DNA of 64,000 nt from Archegozetes longisetosus (Eukaryota > Arthropoda > Arachnida > Sarcoptiformes > Trhypochthoniidae): the NCBI GenBank assembly GCA_018873245.2, contig JAEMBT020000003.1, forward strand, positions 476,001-540,000, given 5' to 3'. The notes below the pieces were generated by a model. It did not search any database. It worked only from the letters and a program-made list of their open reading frames with translations, and was not told where the DNA came from. The position numbers and the translations under genes are program-made. The first letter of the stretch is position 1, and each line of letters starts with the position of its first letter. Of the stretch, positions 34,574 through 45,964 are shown one piece after another.

Positions 34574-36705
34574 CAAAAATGTTAGTTTTAGAGAAAACAT
34601 TTGAAAACTGAGGTATTTTTCAAAGTTCGTTGTCCTGCTGCCTTGTCTGACATTTATGCGAAACTGATTTTTCTGCTTTATATTCAAATGAAGACAAAGA
34701 ATAGAAATAGGCTAAATACTCAAAGTAACTTCAAATTATGTTCCAACTCATTCCAACTCTAGAATTATTTTTGTAAATCAAAACAGTCATCAATTTTCAT
34801 TAACGTATATATTGTTTATGTATGTATGTATTATGTTTATTAAAAACTTTTACTATGAAATAAACTAAAATTGAAACTTTTTGGTAGTGCGCAACACTTT
34901 AAGGCATATTAGTGGTATGCAGTATGAAAAAGGTTGAGAACCGCTACTTCTGAGACTATCTCTCGGTTTGAACCTTAGATTACTTATGAGACTAGGATTA
35001 TATATGAGATAAGCAATATTGCTTTGTGCTGTGTCCAGAGCATAAATGCCTAACCTAAGCTGGAACTTAACCTCACATTCTTATTAAGTTAAGTTATTAA
35101 GGCTGGTCAGGGTTTGGAGCCAGTAGCGCTCAGCCTAAAACAATATTGGACTTATTCTCATCGATTCGTGTTAGTTTGGCAGAAGTCAGTTTAGCAAAAT
35201 GCTATTTTAACGAGTTAGTCTAGCCGAAACAGGTCAAAGTCAACTTTAAAACCGATTTTCTCATCCTAAAACTCAGGTTTTGTTTGTTGATTCATATCTA
35301 CAAAAGCAAAACTCTAAATCATACTGATCAATAGATTTAGATAAAAGCTTAAGTATTAACAGTCAACAGAAAATAAGACTAAAAACATCTGACTAAATAC
35401 TAGATCTTGTAGATTGATTTCCAAAAGGAAAATAAGCTCAGTTTTGAAATTAAAAATCGACTTTTAACTTATTATTAAAGATATATTTACTTGTACTTTT
35501 GAATAATTGAATAAAATTTTTACTATATATATAATATAAATTTACTAATTTGGCTTAACAACTACTATTTGTTCCTATTTGCTCCTATTTGCTGTACAGT
35601 ATATGATTGGTAAACTTTCATATCAACAACAGAATATCTCTGAAATGTAACATTAAATATGCCCTCGAAACTTATAATTTTAAAAATTGAGCTCTTGATA
35701 ATGACTTCAAAAATAAAGATGGCTTTCTAAGATCGAAACTTAGAGTAGGAAAACAGAATTTTTTGTTTTCGGCAAAACTGATTTTAATAATAGCACTCTG
35801 CTAAACTGACTTCTACTCGTCAGTTATTTAATATAAAATCTAGAAGACTCTTAGGACTAATGTATTTAGTAATAGTCATAAAAATCGATCTAAACTCAAA
35901 CTTATTAAGCATTATGATTGATAGTCAATCGTAACAATACTATCCCTCACTTGAGGTTAGTTCAAATTTTTTAATAATTTCCAATGTTTTAAAAAAACCA
36001 CTCTTATTGTTTGCGTACAACCTAAACACTTTCAATACCATAGGGTTCTTGTGCTCTACATCCTGTCAGATGAAAGTAATTTATTTTTCAGTTCTCGCCT
36101 AATGCTACACCAACTTAGTCTCTCATTCTAAAAGCTATTTTTCTAAAGCAAGGTTTTCATTCTCTCCCCTTTATGTTTGCTTTGACTTTTGTGTCCGTTT
36201 TATCCTGGAGTTTCTGATTCTTATTAATTTTATTTCTAAAAATTTTACATAACTGTTAGAATTGTTTTTAAACTTGCTATTCACTTCAACTTTGAAATTA
36301 CAGCTTACCCTCTTCTATATGGTTAGCTTAAAGTTTAATTAGTTTTGTTCACAAAGAATTTATTTATCTCAGGTTCTACTAAAAGTAATTGCCATAAAAT
36401 ATATACTCTATCTGATTGAATATAGACAACAAAAATGTCTTTCAAATAAGTTAAATACATCGAGATATTCATTACAGTATAACTGAAGCCAGAAATGTAT
36501 TTCTAGAAACAAGAATCTATTTTTGTTGATAAAGAAATACTTTCAGAAGGTTCATATTTGTATCTAATTATAGAAAGAGCAAAAATACTTTACTTTGCTT
36601 TACTTTTGTATTAAACAAAAGTTTATATCACATAATGTCGATGTCAAGAATACGACATAACTCTCATTTAATAAAACCTCAAAACACAATAGGCTTGTGA
36701 TAAAT
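34574..36705. other. Intergenic with a probable TIR element at 35.17-35.83 kb
   Basis: Inverted words gaagtcagtttagcaaaatg (about 35,183) and its near-complement at 35,785-35,812 (gcactctgctaaactgactt) suggest a diverged 650-bp TIR element. No coding sequence seen elsewhere in this stretch. Confidence 0.45.
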
Positions 36706-37158
36706 ATGGGTATTATAAATTTGATAATCACAGCTATGATTATAATAAGTTGTGTGTTTTACTGTGGATGTCAGCCTATAATTGAAGACATTGACCATAA
36801 TTTGTCACTTTTATGTGTCGGCTCTTCAGTTGATGCTATCATGAAGTGTTCGCTGAATTTTGAAGCAGAAATTCGTAGAATTAGAAATAAATTATTGCAT
36901 AGAAAGTCTGTTAAAAAACAGATTTGTTGCACTATTAATAAACTATACGATTGTGTGCATAACGTTATTGCCGACAATTGCAGTGACTATGACAAAAGTC
37001 TGACCAAAATTGTTGCCTTCAATATAATATCATCAGTTGATTGGTTGAATAGTAATCAAAGTGATTGTAACTATTCTTGGTTAAGCAAACAGAAGATTTT
37101 ATCAATATTTTTACTGATTATCAGTATTTTAATTATTATAGTACTGAAAAAATTATGA
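36706..37158 (+). CDS. Small secreted or membrane-anchored cysteine-containing protein, unknown function
   Basis: 150 residues from ATG 36,706, single exon. It begins MGIINLIITAMIIISCVFYC, a signal peptide. The mature part has about ten cysteines, including CCTINKLYDC and ADNCS, with N-glycosylation-type NCS and NQSD/NYS sites. The last 20 residues (ILSIFLLIISILIIIVLKKL) are hydrophobic with a short basic end, so it is either a C-terminal membrane anchor or a GPI signal. The frame also extends 9 nt upstream without an ATG. I do not recognise the family. It sits convergent to the gene at 37.3-38.5 kb, 147 bp away, and both lie between the inverted copies of element D. Confidence 0.68.
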   Translation: MGIINLIITAMIIISCVFYCGCQPIIEDIDHNLSLLCVGSSVDAIMKCSLNFEAEIRRIRNKLLHRKSVKKQICCTINKLYDCVHNVIADNCSDYDKSLTKIVAFNIISSVDWLNSNQSDCNYSWLSKQKILSIFLLIISILIIIVLKKL

Positions 37159-37305
37159 TATGAATGATTTATAGGAAAATTTATAAAACTTTAAAATATT
37201 TTTTCTAAATAAATAAGATGTTCAGATAAAAAGTTTTTCTATGAGAAAAGTTTACAGGTAGAAATTACTCCAAATAATATTTTATGCTAAATATGTGTTA
37301 ACAAA

Positions 37306-38452
37306 TCATCCATTGCAATCCACTTGACCGGCGCCTCCCAATAACCCTAAACATATATTAGAAAATAAGTAGATTTTCGTCGGCTTCAGTGTAATCTTCG
37401 GTGGCTCTGGTTTTGGCACTGCGACTGGTGGCACAACTGGTGGTGCGGCTTGTGATGCGGCCGCTGGTGTGGCAGGTAGTGTGATCAGTATTACGGCCGG
37501 TGGCTTAGCCTGTAATGCGGCTAGTAGTGCAGCCGGTATTGCGGTCGGCGGTTCGGCATGTATTGCGGCCAGTAGTGTTGCTGGTAATGTGACCAATGGT
37601 TTAGCTTGTAACGCAGTCAGCGGTGCAGCTGGCGATGCGGGAGATAGTGTAGCTGGTGATACAACTGGTGGTACGACTGGTGGTGCGGTTTGAGATGCGG
37701 GAGATAATGTAGCTGGTGATACAACTGGTGGTACGACTGATGGTGCGGTTTGAGATGCAACGGGTGGTACAACCGGTAAGGTTGGACTCGAAATTGAAAT
37801 TAGCTCCAATTTATTGGGATCTGCAAAAATTTGCTAAAATTAAGTAATCGAAGAACAAGTTTGCACGCTCCAAAATTATAGTTGAAAAGAAGAATCGATT
37901 CATATAATTAATATGACGATTAGCTCAATGTCCTATTTAGCTTATTTTCACATAAGATTAACTTTTCAAATGTAAGTCGTTTTTGAATATTTGCTCACCA
38001 TCAAAACAGCACGGAATATGTTGTTCCCGACAATTAACGGACAATATAGCTGTTTCTTTAACAAGAGTACTCTTAAAGTAAGCCTGTCTGACATCATTAA
38101 TTGAGCGAAAATTAGTAACCATTTTCCCTCCTTTTTTCTCGCAAAGTAACGCAGTTTTAGTACATCCGACAGCCAAACATGTCATATATGTGTTGCGACC
38201 AATCATTATCTCTTTTACTATTGATACTAAAATTTTGACAGCAAAATAAAGGACAATAAAAAAGTTGAGCTTATTTTCATGAATGTATAGTTTTTTAAAG
38301 CTTTATTTACCAGTTGTTATGTCATCGCCAATGCCATTTCTAAGATTGCGTAAATCGACGGCAATTAAAATATCTTGTGAGTTGTGACAATCAAATAAAC
38401 TGATTGTGCATAAAATTAGCAACAATAATGAATGAAAATAAAGTTTGAACAT
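37306..38452 (-). CDS. Secreted protein with Cys domain and Ala/Pro/Val repeat tail
   Basis: Three exons: 38452-38311, 38226-37999 and 37820-37306, summing to 885 nt (294 aa). Junctions are GTAAAT..AG and GTGAGC..TTGCAG, both phase 1. The start MFKLYFHSLLLLILCTISLF is a signal peptide. Exon 2 encodes a compact part with six cysteines (CLAVGC, LLCEK, NCREQHIPCC). Exon 3 is a long low-complexity tail built on PPVVSPATLSPAS and PAALLAALQAKPP units. Such Ala/Pro/Val tails suggest an extracellular matrix, cuticle or silk-like component, but this is inference only. The repeat DNA is also open on the + strand (37,469-37,693), which I regard as a mirror frame. Confidence 0.75.
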
Positions 38453-38917
38453 TTTTAAGCAGTAAACCGATTTTATGAAGTATTGTGTCGATCAATGTCT
38501 ATGTGTGTGAGAAATGAGGAAGTCTGAGAAGGGATTAATATGGGATTTGTATAGTTTACAATTCAGTTGTTTGAGCTCAGCTACTATTTTGACCCTTAAG
38601 GCCAAATGATAAAACGGAACTCAAGCACATTTTGATCAAAGGCTTGTTTCAGATTAGACTTGGATACATTGTGACAAAAGTGTTATGATCAACTTAATTC
38701 AGTATTTATTGGCAAACTTTATTCTCTCTTTATCTTAATAATTAGCGATTTTTTTCAAAAACAAAACAATCAACAATCAAATGATTGTGTTAAGATATAC
38801 ATTTCTGTAAGATTAAGTCAAAAATGTCAAACCATTCATTAATTTATTAGGTTTTGATTCAAATGTCGATAGACAAATATGATTCAATTTTCATAATGTT
38901 TGTTGAGGAGGAAAATT
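38453..38917. other. Spacer before element D copy 2
   Basis: Presumed promoter of the minus-strand gene. No core motif called. Confidence 0.35.
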
Positions 38918-39435
38918 GGAACTTGTCTCATATCGCTGCTTCTTTTCATGTCTTAGCTAAATTCAACGGTATTGACATAGAATACGTCAATTATATTTTC
39001 AAACTTTCAAAAATAACTTTTACAATTCTATAACATAGAGAAAATTTAATAGTATTCTAAGGCAATTTTTATTTCAATAGAAATAATTGGATATATAATT
39101 AATCGATTATTAAAAAAATTAAAAATTAATTAGTGCAAAAGTATGACTGATTAGAAAACTAAGTCAAAATATAGAATTAGCTGAGATCAAATATTATCCT
39201 TTTAATTATTGAAATTATGAGAATTTTAAATTCCAGGATAGAATTCTGAGATATCTTTCAAAATTCAAATAAATTTCAAAATTTAATAATATCAAAACTA
39301 TTTTAAACTAAAAACAATTCAAATCTCCCTCTAATTTAGCAAATTAATGTTTGAAAATATAATTGACGTAATTTATGTCAATACCATAGACTTTAGCTAA
39401 AATATACAAAGAAGCAGCGATATGAGACAAGTTCC
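38918..39435 (-). mobile_element. Element D, copy 2 (518 bp, inverted)
   Basis: Inverted near-identical partner of 34,054-34,573. Starts ggaacttgtctcatatcgct and ends with its complement gatatgagacaagttcc. By my reading it differs from copy 1 only in two homopolymer lengths. Confidence 0.9.
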
Positions 39436-40184
39436 CATTTTTGTATGACTACACGAACTCTGTTGTGTACTACAGGCTGAGAAACGCTACTCTAAAGGAC
39501 TTATGACTTAATTAAGTTCAACTTACACGCACCCATTTTTAGCCTCATTCATTCAATTTGATTATTAGATTTGGTTTGCTTTAAATTATAAATAATTGCA
39601 AAATTGTAACAGAAAATTCGCTAAATATTTCAAGTTTTAGAAGTTTAATCACACGTTATTTATTTATAAAATAAGTTTTGTTGCTAAGGCATCGCCCATT
39701 AATAGTGTTACGCCAAAATAAGCCTTTCGTTCAAACCTTCTATCCCTATGTTACGCTGTCGTTCGCAAGGCTTTAACACCACTCCCCCCTAGTTGAAGCG
39801 TTGCATTTTTTCAAAACTTTAATTTGTGAGTATTGCGCACATAACACGAAAATAATGCGAAATTTGATCTATTTTTATTATGAGAATATCAATATTATTG
39901 AGATTAATAAATGAATTTAACTGATAATTATTTAATTGTGATTTTTTAAGCAAAACTACTAAGTAAAACAATGTATGATTTACAAGCCTTCAAAACATAT
40001 ACCTCATGCTATCATTTGTTACATTTAGCTCTAAATACCCACTTCAGCATAACGTTATTAATGGTCAGTCGTTGCTGTTATGTTGTTATGAAAACACGTG
40101 ACGTATATTTTTGTTTTCATTCTGATTTTGGTTATTTCACTAAAGAGGGTTTTAATGAAATTCGAATTCAATTCAATTATAAGA
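39436..40184. other. Spacer upstream of zinc-finger gene A
   Basis: No gene seen. The part just upstream of the ATG (from about 40,080) shares words with the same position before gene B (gttgttatg, aacacgt), so it was probably duplicated with the gene. Confidence 0.45.
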
Positions 40185-41843
40185 ATGAGTGCCACAAATG
40201 AAAACATTTTAATTAACGATATTTTCCATAAAACAAGAGCAGAAAACAAAAGACTTGAATACGAATTATCGGTTACCAAACTATTCATTGGTTTGACTGA
40301 AAATTACAGAAGTTTTATAAAAACTTTAATTAACTGTAGATGTAATGAAAATCAATTGAATAAAAATAGATTTGATTTGTTAGAAAATGAATACAAACTG
40401 TTATCCGATAGAATTAAACCTATTCTAAAAAGAGACGCAAAACAAAAAAGTCCTAATAAGAAAGCAATTAAACGTAAAGTCGATTCAAGTTCAGGTATTT
40501 TTTTTTTAAGTTTTTCGAACTTATAAATGACTTGAATTTTCAATCATATGTTAAACACTTGACGAACAAACAAAATATAGTGTTTTGTTGATTTTTTCTT
40601 GAGATATAAATGAAATGGAAAATTCAATCGATGGCAATGAAAGTAAGTCAAAAATAGTGAAGAAAAACAAGCGCAATAAAGTTTCACACAAAGGATCGAA
40701 ACTGAAATGCAATCAACCCGAATGTAAATTCTCGACATATAGTGTTAAAACTTTTGAAACACACGAAAAAATACATTTGGGAGAAATGCCTTTCTATTGC
40801 GATTGGAAGGAATGTAACGAAGGCTTTAAGACTAAAAGTGCGCTAGAAATACATATGAATAAAATACACACAAAAACAAAGCCGTTTGTGTGCGATCAAT
40901 GCGGACAACATTTTTATGGCAGATCTTATTTGAAAGAACATAAAACAGCCAAACATAAGGAATTGAAGTATAAGTGCGATCAGTGCGATTATAGGACAAC
41001 ACGAATGTCTCACATTCGTAAACATAGTGCTTGTCATTCTGATGAGAAACCATTCGTTTGCAACTTCGATGGATGCGATAAGAAGTATTCACGAGAAGTA
41101 ACTTTGAAACGACACATGTACTCACATACAGATCGACCGCTCGGTTGTGATTGGCCCGGATGCGAGGCCAGATTTGTGATGAAATCTGAATTAGAAGGAC
41201 ACATGGGTCGCCATACGGGTGACCGACCCTTCGGTTGTGACCAATGCGATAAATGTTATACCAGTAAAAGTCTATTATCGGCTCATAAGCACCGAAGTCA
41301 CGAAGAAAAGAGATTTGCCTGTAACGAATGCGATTATAAAACTAATTCAAACGCTCTATTAATAAAACATAAGCGAACGCATACTGGAGAAAAACCGTAT
41401 AAATGTCCAGTCGTTAGTTGCGATAAGTATTTCAGTTGTAAATCTTATTTACTCGTTCACAAAGTTCATGTTCACGACAATCTCAGTTTATTCTTTTGTG
41501 ATTGGCCAGACTGTGGACGATATCTTAAATCAAAACCTCAACTGGCTATCCATTATAGGTATTAACTGTTCACTACAACTATATTTTTGCTAGTTCATAT
41601 TTTCTTAACTCATTTTATTTATGTGTCAAAAGGACACACACAGGAGAGAAACCGTTTGCATGTGTTTGGCCGGGATGTGAAGCAAGATTTACGAGTAATA
41701 AGAACTTAAAGGTCCATCGATTCACTCATACAAAAGAAAGACCCTTTCGATGTGAAGTCGAAGATTGCGGTAAAACTTTTGTTACTCAGTATGAGATGAA
41801 AAGACATCTGAATACTAGCCATCGAAACACTGTAAATAATTGA
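40185..41843 (+). CDS. Twelve-finger C2H2 zinc-finger protein, paralog A
   Basis: Exons 40185-40494, 40604-41558 and 41633-41843 give 491 aa. The start MSATNENILIND is chosen because paralog B begins at the matching place. Residues 20-100 form a charged, probably coiled N-terminal region with the shared core NYRSFIKTLI and NKNRFDLLENE. From about residue 130 there are twelve C2H2 fingers with short linkers; fingers 6 and 11 share WPGCEARF, and finger 9 reads CPVVSCDKYF. Finger 10 is split by the last intron (CATTATAG/GTATTA). Alternating C-x4-C and C-x2-C fingers recall the TFIIIA/ZNF-type DNA or RNA binders. Nuclear function is inferred. AATAAA at about 41,940. Confidence 0.9.
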
Positions 41844-42540
41844 TTACTAATATGTTAAAATGATCTATTAATCTGAATCTGAGATTAACTAAAACTGTAT
41901 CATTTAAAATTAACTGAAATTGTGATTTAAATATGGGTTAATAAATCTGAACAATTTAGAACTGGTATCAGATTCTATTTAAAGTCAAAGTCTACTAATT
42001 TGAATAGTCTTAAGTTTAGTAGTGCTTATGTTAATCAAAATTGTTGATGGACCCAATAATTATCGTTCAACAATAACCGTTTGGTTTGGAAATCAATTTT
42101 GATGTCTAATTAAGCAATATTTGCATCGAATTAAGTGTGACAACAACTTATATTTACGGAATAGCGAAGTGCTCGCAAAATGTCTAGTATGTCTCCGTTA
42201 TTCTTGAATCAATATTATATTGTTGATGTTATGATAGCACGTCACTAGTATTTATTTGATCCAATTGTAAACCAATTTCAAATAATTATACAAATAAATG
42301 AAAAATAGCAAAATTAAGGGCAATTCATTTGTTTGAAGGCCTAAAACAAAAAAATAATAGACTTTTAGCTGAACCAATATTGGCTCATAAAATACAGATT
42401 GAACTACGCTATTTTTGGGTCAATTTAAACAAACAATGAGTCATACTGTAGCTTAGATTCCATTAATTGTTTAGCATGTTTTTATTCTTTGAGATTATCT
42501 TCAAATAAAATATGGATTAATTAAACAAAAGATTGTAAAA
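41844..42540. other. Intergenic, no gene seen
   Basis: Spacer between zinc-finger gene A and a transposase remnant. Confidence 0.4.
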
Positions 42541-42990
42541 AATGTTTGGCACTTTCTATAGAGCAAATAGAGAAAAGGATAAATTATTTACTGTTAATCA
42601 CTTTAAATCAATGAATATTCGCAAAAGTGCTACACATAGGATTATCGAAAGAAGGGCTAAAGGTCAAGAACGGAAAGCGGTAAAAATGCCCAAAAGTTCA
42701 AAATAAGTCAAACATATGTCGCGAAACTAATAAGACTACCGATTCAAGCAATGTTAGCGTAAAACCAGATCTAAAGTTACAGAGAAGCAAAAGCTTTTAC
42801 AGAAAATTAGATTGAATAAAATGAGACGCACTATCGCTAAGCCTTCAACAAAAGTGCAAATCATAATCGACGACGATTTTTACTTGCCGATTAATTTCTA
42901 ACATATTTCCCGATTTGAGACAAAAAGTGCTCGACAAATGTACAAAAAGCTCAAGGAATTGACCCTATCGATGTGCTAAACCTATATGAA
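42541..42990 (+). pseudogene. Decayed Tc1/mariner-type transposase fragment
   Basis: Frames broken by stops and shifts can be strung along the + strand: an N-terminal helix-turn-helix-like part (NHFKSMNIRKSATHRIIERR), then KISQTYV-like and VTEKQKLLQKIR words, then MRRTIAKPSTKVQIIIDDDF. The last piece corresponds to the first catalytic Asp region, DDESYF in the living family. A late word, FETKSARQMYKKLKEL, may come from the C-terminal end, implying a large internal deletion. No terminal repeats found. Confidence 0.65.
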
Positions 42991-43478
42991 ACACATGTTG
43001 ACAAGAATCACAATTACTATCGATTAAGATATTCAATTAAGGCGATTGATTGGTCGATAAATTTTGTTTGTCTAATGTTTACTCTGTTAGAAAAAGTTGA
43101 ATATGTTAACAGTTTACTTAACTTTTCTCATCTGTTCTTATCTTATGTTTTATGTAATCTATTGAATTTGCAGAAAAAAACTGCAGTAAATTATTGTTTC
43201 AAATTTGTTAATTATAACTTACGTTTCAACTTTAATTAGATAGCAATTCATTTTAATTAAGTATAAAATATGAAATCAATCATAAGTGAAATGTGCTCAT
43301 TTGTCTAGTATTATAGGGTTTAGAAAATGTAAAAATCAGTGTTATGTTCTTTACTTATGGCATCAATAATGTTGTTATGGCAACACGTCACACATGTTTT
43401 TGTCTCAACGGTTTATTTACATCCGATTCTTGTCTTTGAACTAATTCTACGAACAAATTAATGTAAATTATTATTAAA
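42991..43478. other. Spacer upstream of zinc-finger gene B
   Basis: No separate gene. Part near 43,370-43,400 resembles the upstream region of gene A. Confidence 0.4.
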
Positions 43479-45414
43479 ATGAGTGAAACATCAATTGAAA
43501 AGAAAATCGATTATTCGTACGAAGGATTGAAGAGAGAAAATAAGAGACTTTCTCATCAACTACTGATAACAAGCAAATATATCGACTTATGTGAAAGTTA
43601 TAGAAATTTTATAAAAACTTGCATTTATTGTAAATGCAAACAAAATCAATTCAATAAAAATAAATTTGATCTATTGGAAAATCAATTGAATCTGTTGAAT
43701 AAACAATTAAAACTAAAGCCTGAACCAAAAGCGAGAGCAAAACAAGTCATAAAATCGGGAAAAACGGTTATCACGAAAACAATTAAATGCGAAGTCGATT
43801 CGAATTCAGGTACTATTTATTGAGTCTTTAAATTTTGATGTCATTCGAAATTTGTCCCAATCCAATCAATCGATTGTCAATCAATTACTGTACGACTTAT
43901 TTCTGCCTTTTTATCTTCAGACGTCTCTCAAAATCCAGAATTAATCGATGGCAATGAAAGTAAATCAAGTTTTATGAATCTTTAAATCATTTAATTTTGT
44001 GATAATCCAGTCAGTTGTTTATAAGTTAATTAAAACATGACTTCTGTTCAATTTTATTTCTTCAGATGTCACTCAAAATCAGAGTTCAATTGATGGCAAT
44101 GAAAGTAAGTTCAATTATTTGACTGAGATATGACTCGATGGTGTCATTGCCGATCAATAGCTGACTGATTGATGAAATGATAACTTTTGATGAACTTTCA
44201 TTTTCAGATATTGATCAAAATGAAGGTCCGCTTAAGAGGAAAAGAAAAGCTTCAAAAGAAAATGAAAACAATTCGATCGAAAAGCATTTATTTAAATGCG
44301 ATAAACCGTTTTGTCGTTATTCTACTTATGACGAAGAAGTCTTAGAACGCCATCAATTGAGGAAACATTTTGGAGAAAATCCATATAAATGTCGATACGA
44401 AGGATGCGATCGAGAGTACAAACAGAAAGAAGAGTTTGAAATACATGTCAATAAAATACATCTGAATATAACGCCATTTGAGTGCGACGAATGCGGGAAA
44501 GGATTTGCCGGAAAATCGTATTTGAGCTTACATAAGAGAACAACTCATGCCGAACAAAGATATCACTGCGAACAATGCGATTATAAGACCAATAGACAGG
44601 CTCTGTTGAAAAGACATAGTGTTAAACATAAACCCGATGATAAGCCCTACGTCTGTCCTCACGTTGGATGCGACAAGAAGTATTCACGTCAGGAGGTATT
44701 GAAGCGACACATGTATTCGCACAGCAATGAAAAGCCGATCGGTTGTGATTGGCCCGGGTGTGAGGCCAGGTTTGTTAATAATGTTGAACTAAAAGAACAC
44801 ATGCGTCTCCACACTGGCGATCGGCCCTTTCAATGCGATCAATGCGATAATAGTTACGTCAGTAGAAGTCGATTATGGGGTCATAAGAGGGCCAAACATG
44901 AGGAAAAGAGATTTGTTTGTGACTTGTGTGGTCTTAAGTTTCACGAAGAGTCACGACGGAAGAGACATATGGAAACACACTCAGGTATAAAGCCATACAA
45001 GTGTCCAGTTGTTGGATGCGATAAGTATTTTAGAGAAAAATCTTATTTAAATCATCACAAACTCCTGGTTCACGACAACGTAATTCAATTCGTTTGCGAT
45101 TGGCCTGACTGTGGAAAGTCTATTACATCAAAAGCTCAAATGAGAGTTCATCAAAGGTATTATTTCTTATTTTATAGTTTTCATGTATTTATTCAATGTG
45201 TTTGTTGTGCTTTTTAAGGACACATACAGGAGAGAAACCGTTTGTATGTGTTTGGCCGGGATGTGAAGCGAGATTTACGAGTAATAAAAATCTCAAAACT
45301 CATCGGTTTTCTCATACAAAAGAGAGACCCTTTCAATGTGAAGCCGAAGATTGCGATAAGAGATTTATCACTCATTATGAGATGAAAAGACATTTCAATA
45401 CTAACCATCTATAA
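43479..45414 (+). CDS. Twelve-finger C2H2 zinc-finger protein, paralog B, with two mini-exons
   Basis: Exons 43479-43809, 43921-43959, 44066-44104, 44208-45156 and 45219-45414 give 517 aa in phase. The N-terminal helical region (YRNFIKTCI, NKNKFDLLENQ) and all twelve fingers align with paralog A 3.3 kb upstream. Finger 6 again has WPGCEARF and the last intron again splits finger 10. The difference is two 39-nt exons encoding near-repeats that end IDGNE, each closed by a GTAAxT donor, where paralog A has one such word read through in a longer exon. Tandem duplication is obvious from sequence and order. Likely a nuclear nucleic-acid-binding protein; targets unknown. Confidence 0.9.
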
Positions 45415-45663
45415 ATAATTCGTTACTTTTTGTAATCTATATCTAATTTAAAATTAACTAAAACTTGTATCATTTACAGTTTCTCAAATTTTGGTTTCGA
45501 TATGAATTAATAAATCTCAATAATCAACAGTCTATTTAAGAACTTATACTATAATGAAAATTTTAATTTAACCCTTTAAAAGCAGATATTTCCAATTGGT
45601 AACAATAATTTCTTATTAAAAGGTTATAATAAAAAGAAATCAAAAGTTATTAATCTACTGATG
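45415..45663. other. 3' flank of zinc-finger gene B
   Basis: An AATAAA (about 45,507) follows the stop; nothing else seen. Confidence 0.4.
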
Positions 45664-45964
45664 GGTCACTGCAGTCCATACCAATGTTAAAGTATAGGCA
45701 ATGTTAAACTATAAACAAAATCGTATATACGCAGTTTCAAATGTGTCAAAGATTATTATAATCAATCGATACAGGCGCGTAAAGATTAAACTCAACCTTA
45801 AATATAATTGATAGGTAATGTTAAATTACATTTAAGGTTGGTTTTAATTTTTACGCACCTGAATCGATTGACTACAATTTTTGATACATTTGAGACTGTA
45901 TATACGATTTTGTTTACAGTTTAACATTGCTTATACTTTAACATTAGTATGGACTGCAGTGACC
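45664..45964. mobile_element. 300-bp hairpin MITE
   Basis: Begins ggtcactgcagtccatacca and ends with the near-complement tatggactgcagtgacc. Pairing continues through aatgttaaagtatag, cgtatata and ggcgcgtaaa words to a short loop. A classic foldback MITE with no coding frame. Confidence 0.85.

Noticed and set aside
37469-37693. Gly/Ala-rich open frame on the + strand
   Set aside because: Antisense shadow of the Ala/Pro repeat exon of the minus-strand gene.
40832-41125. Minus-strand frames opposite the zinc fingers
   Set aside because: Composition (V/C/Y-rich, no motif) is that expected from the reverse complement of C2H2 repeats.
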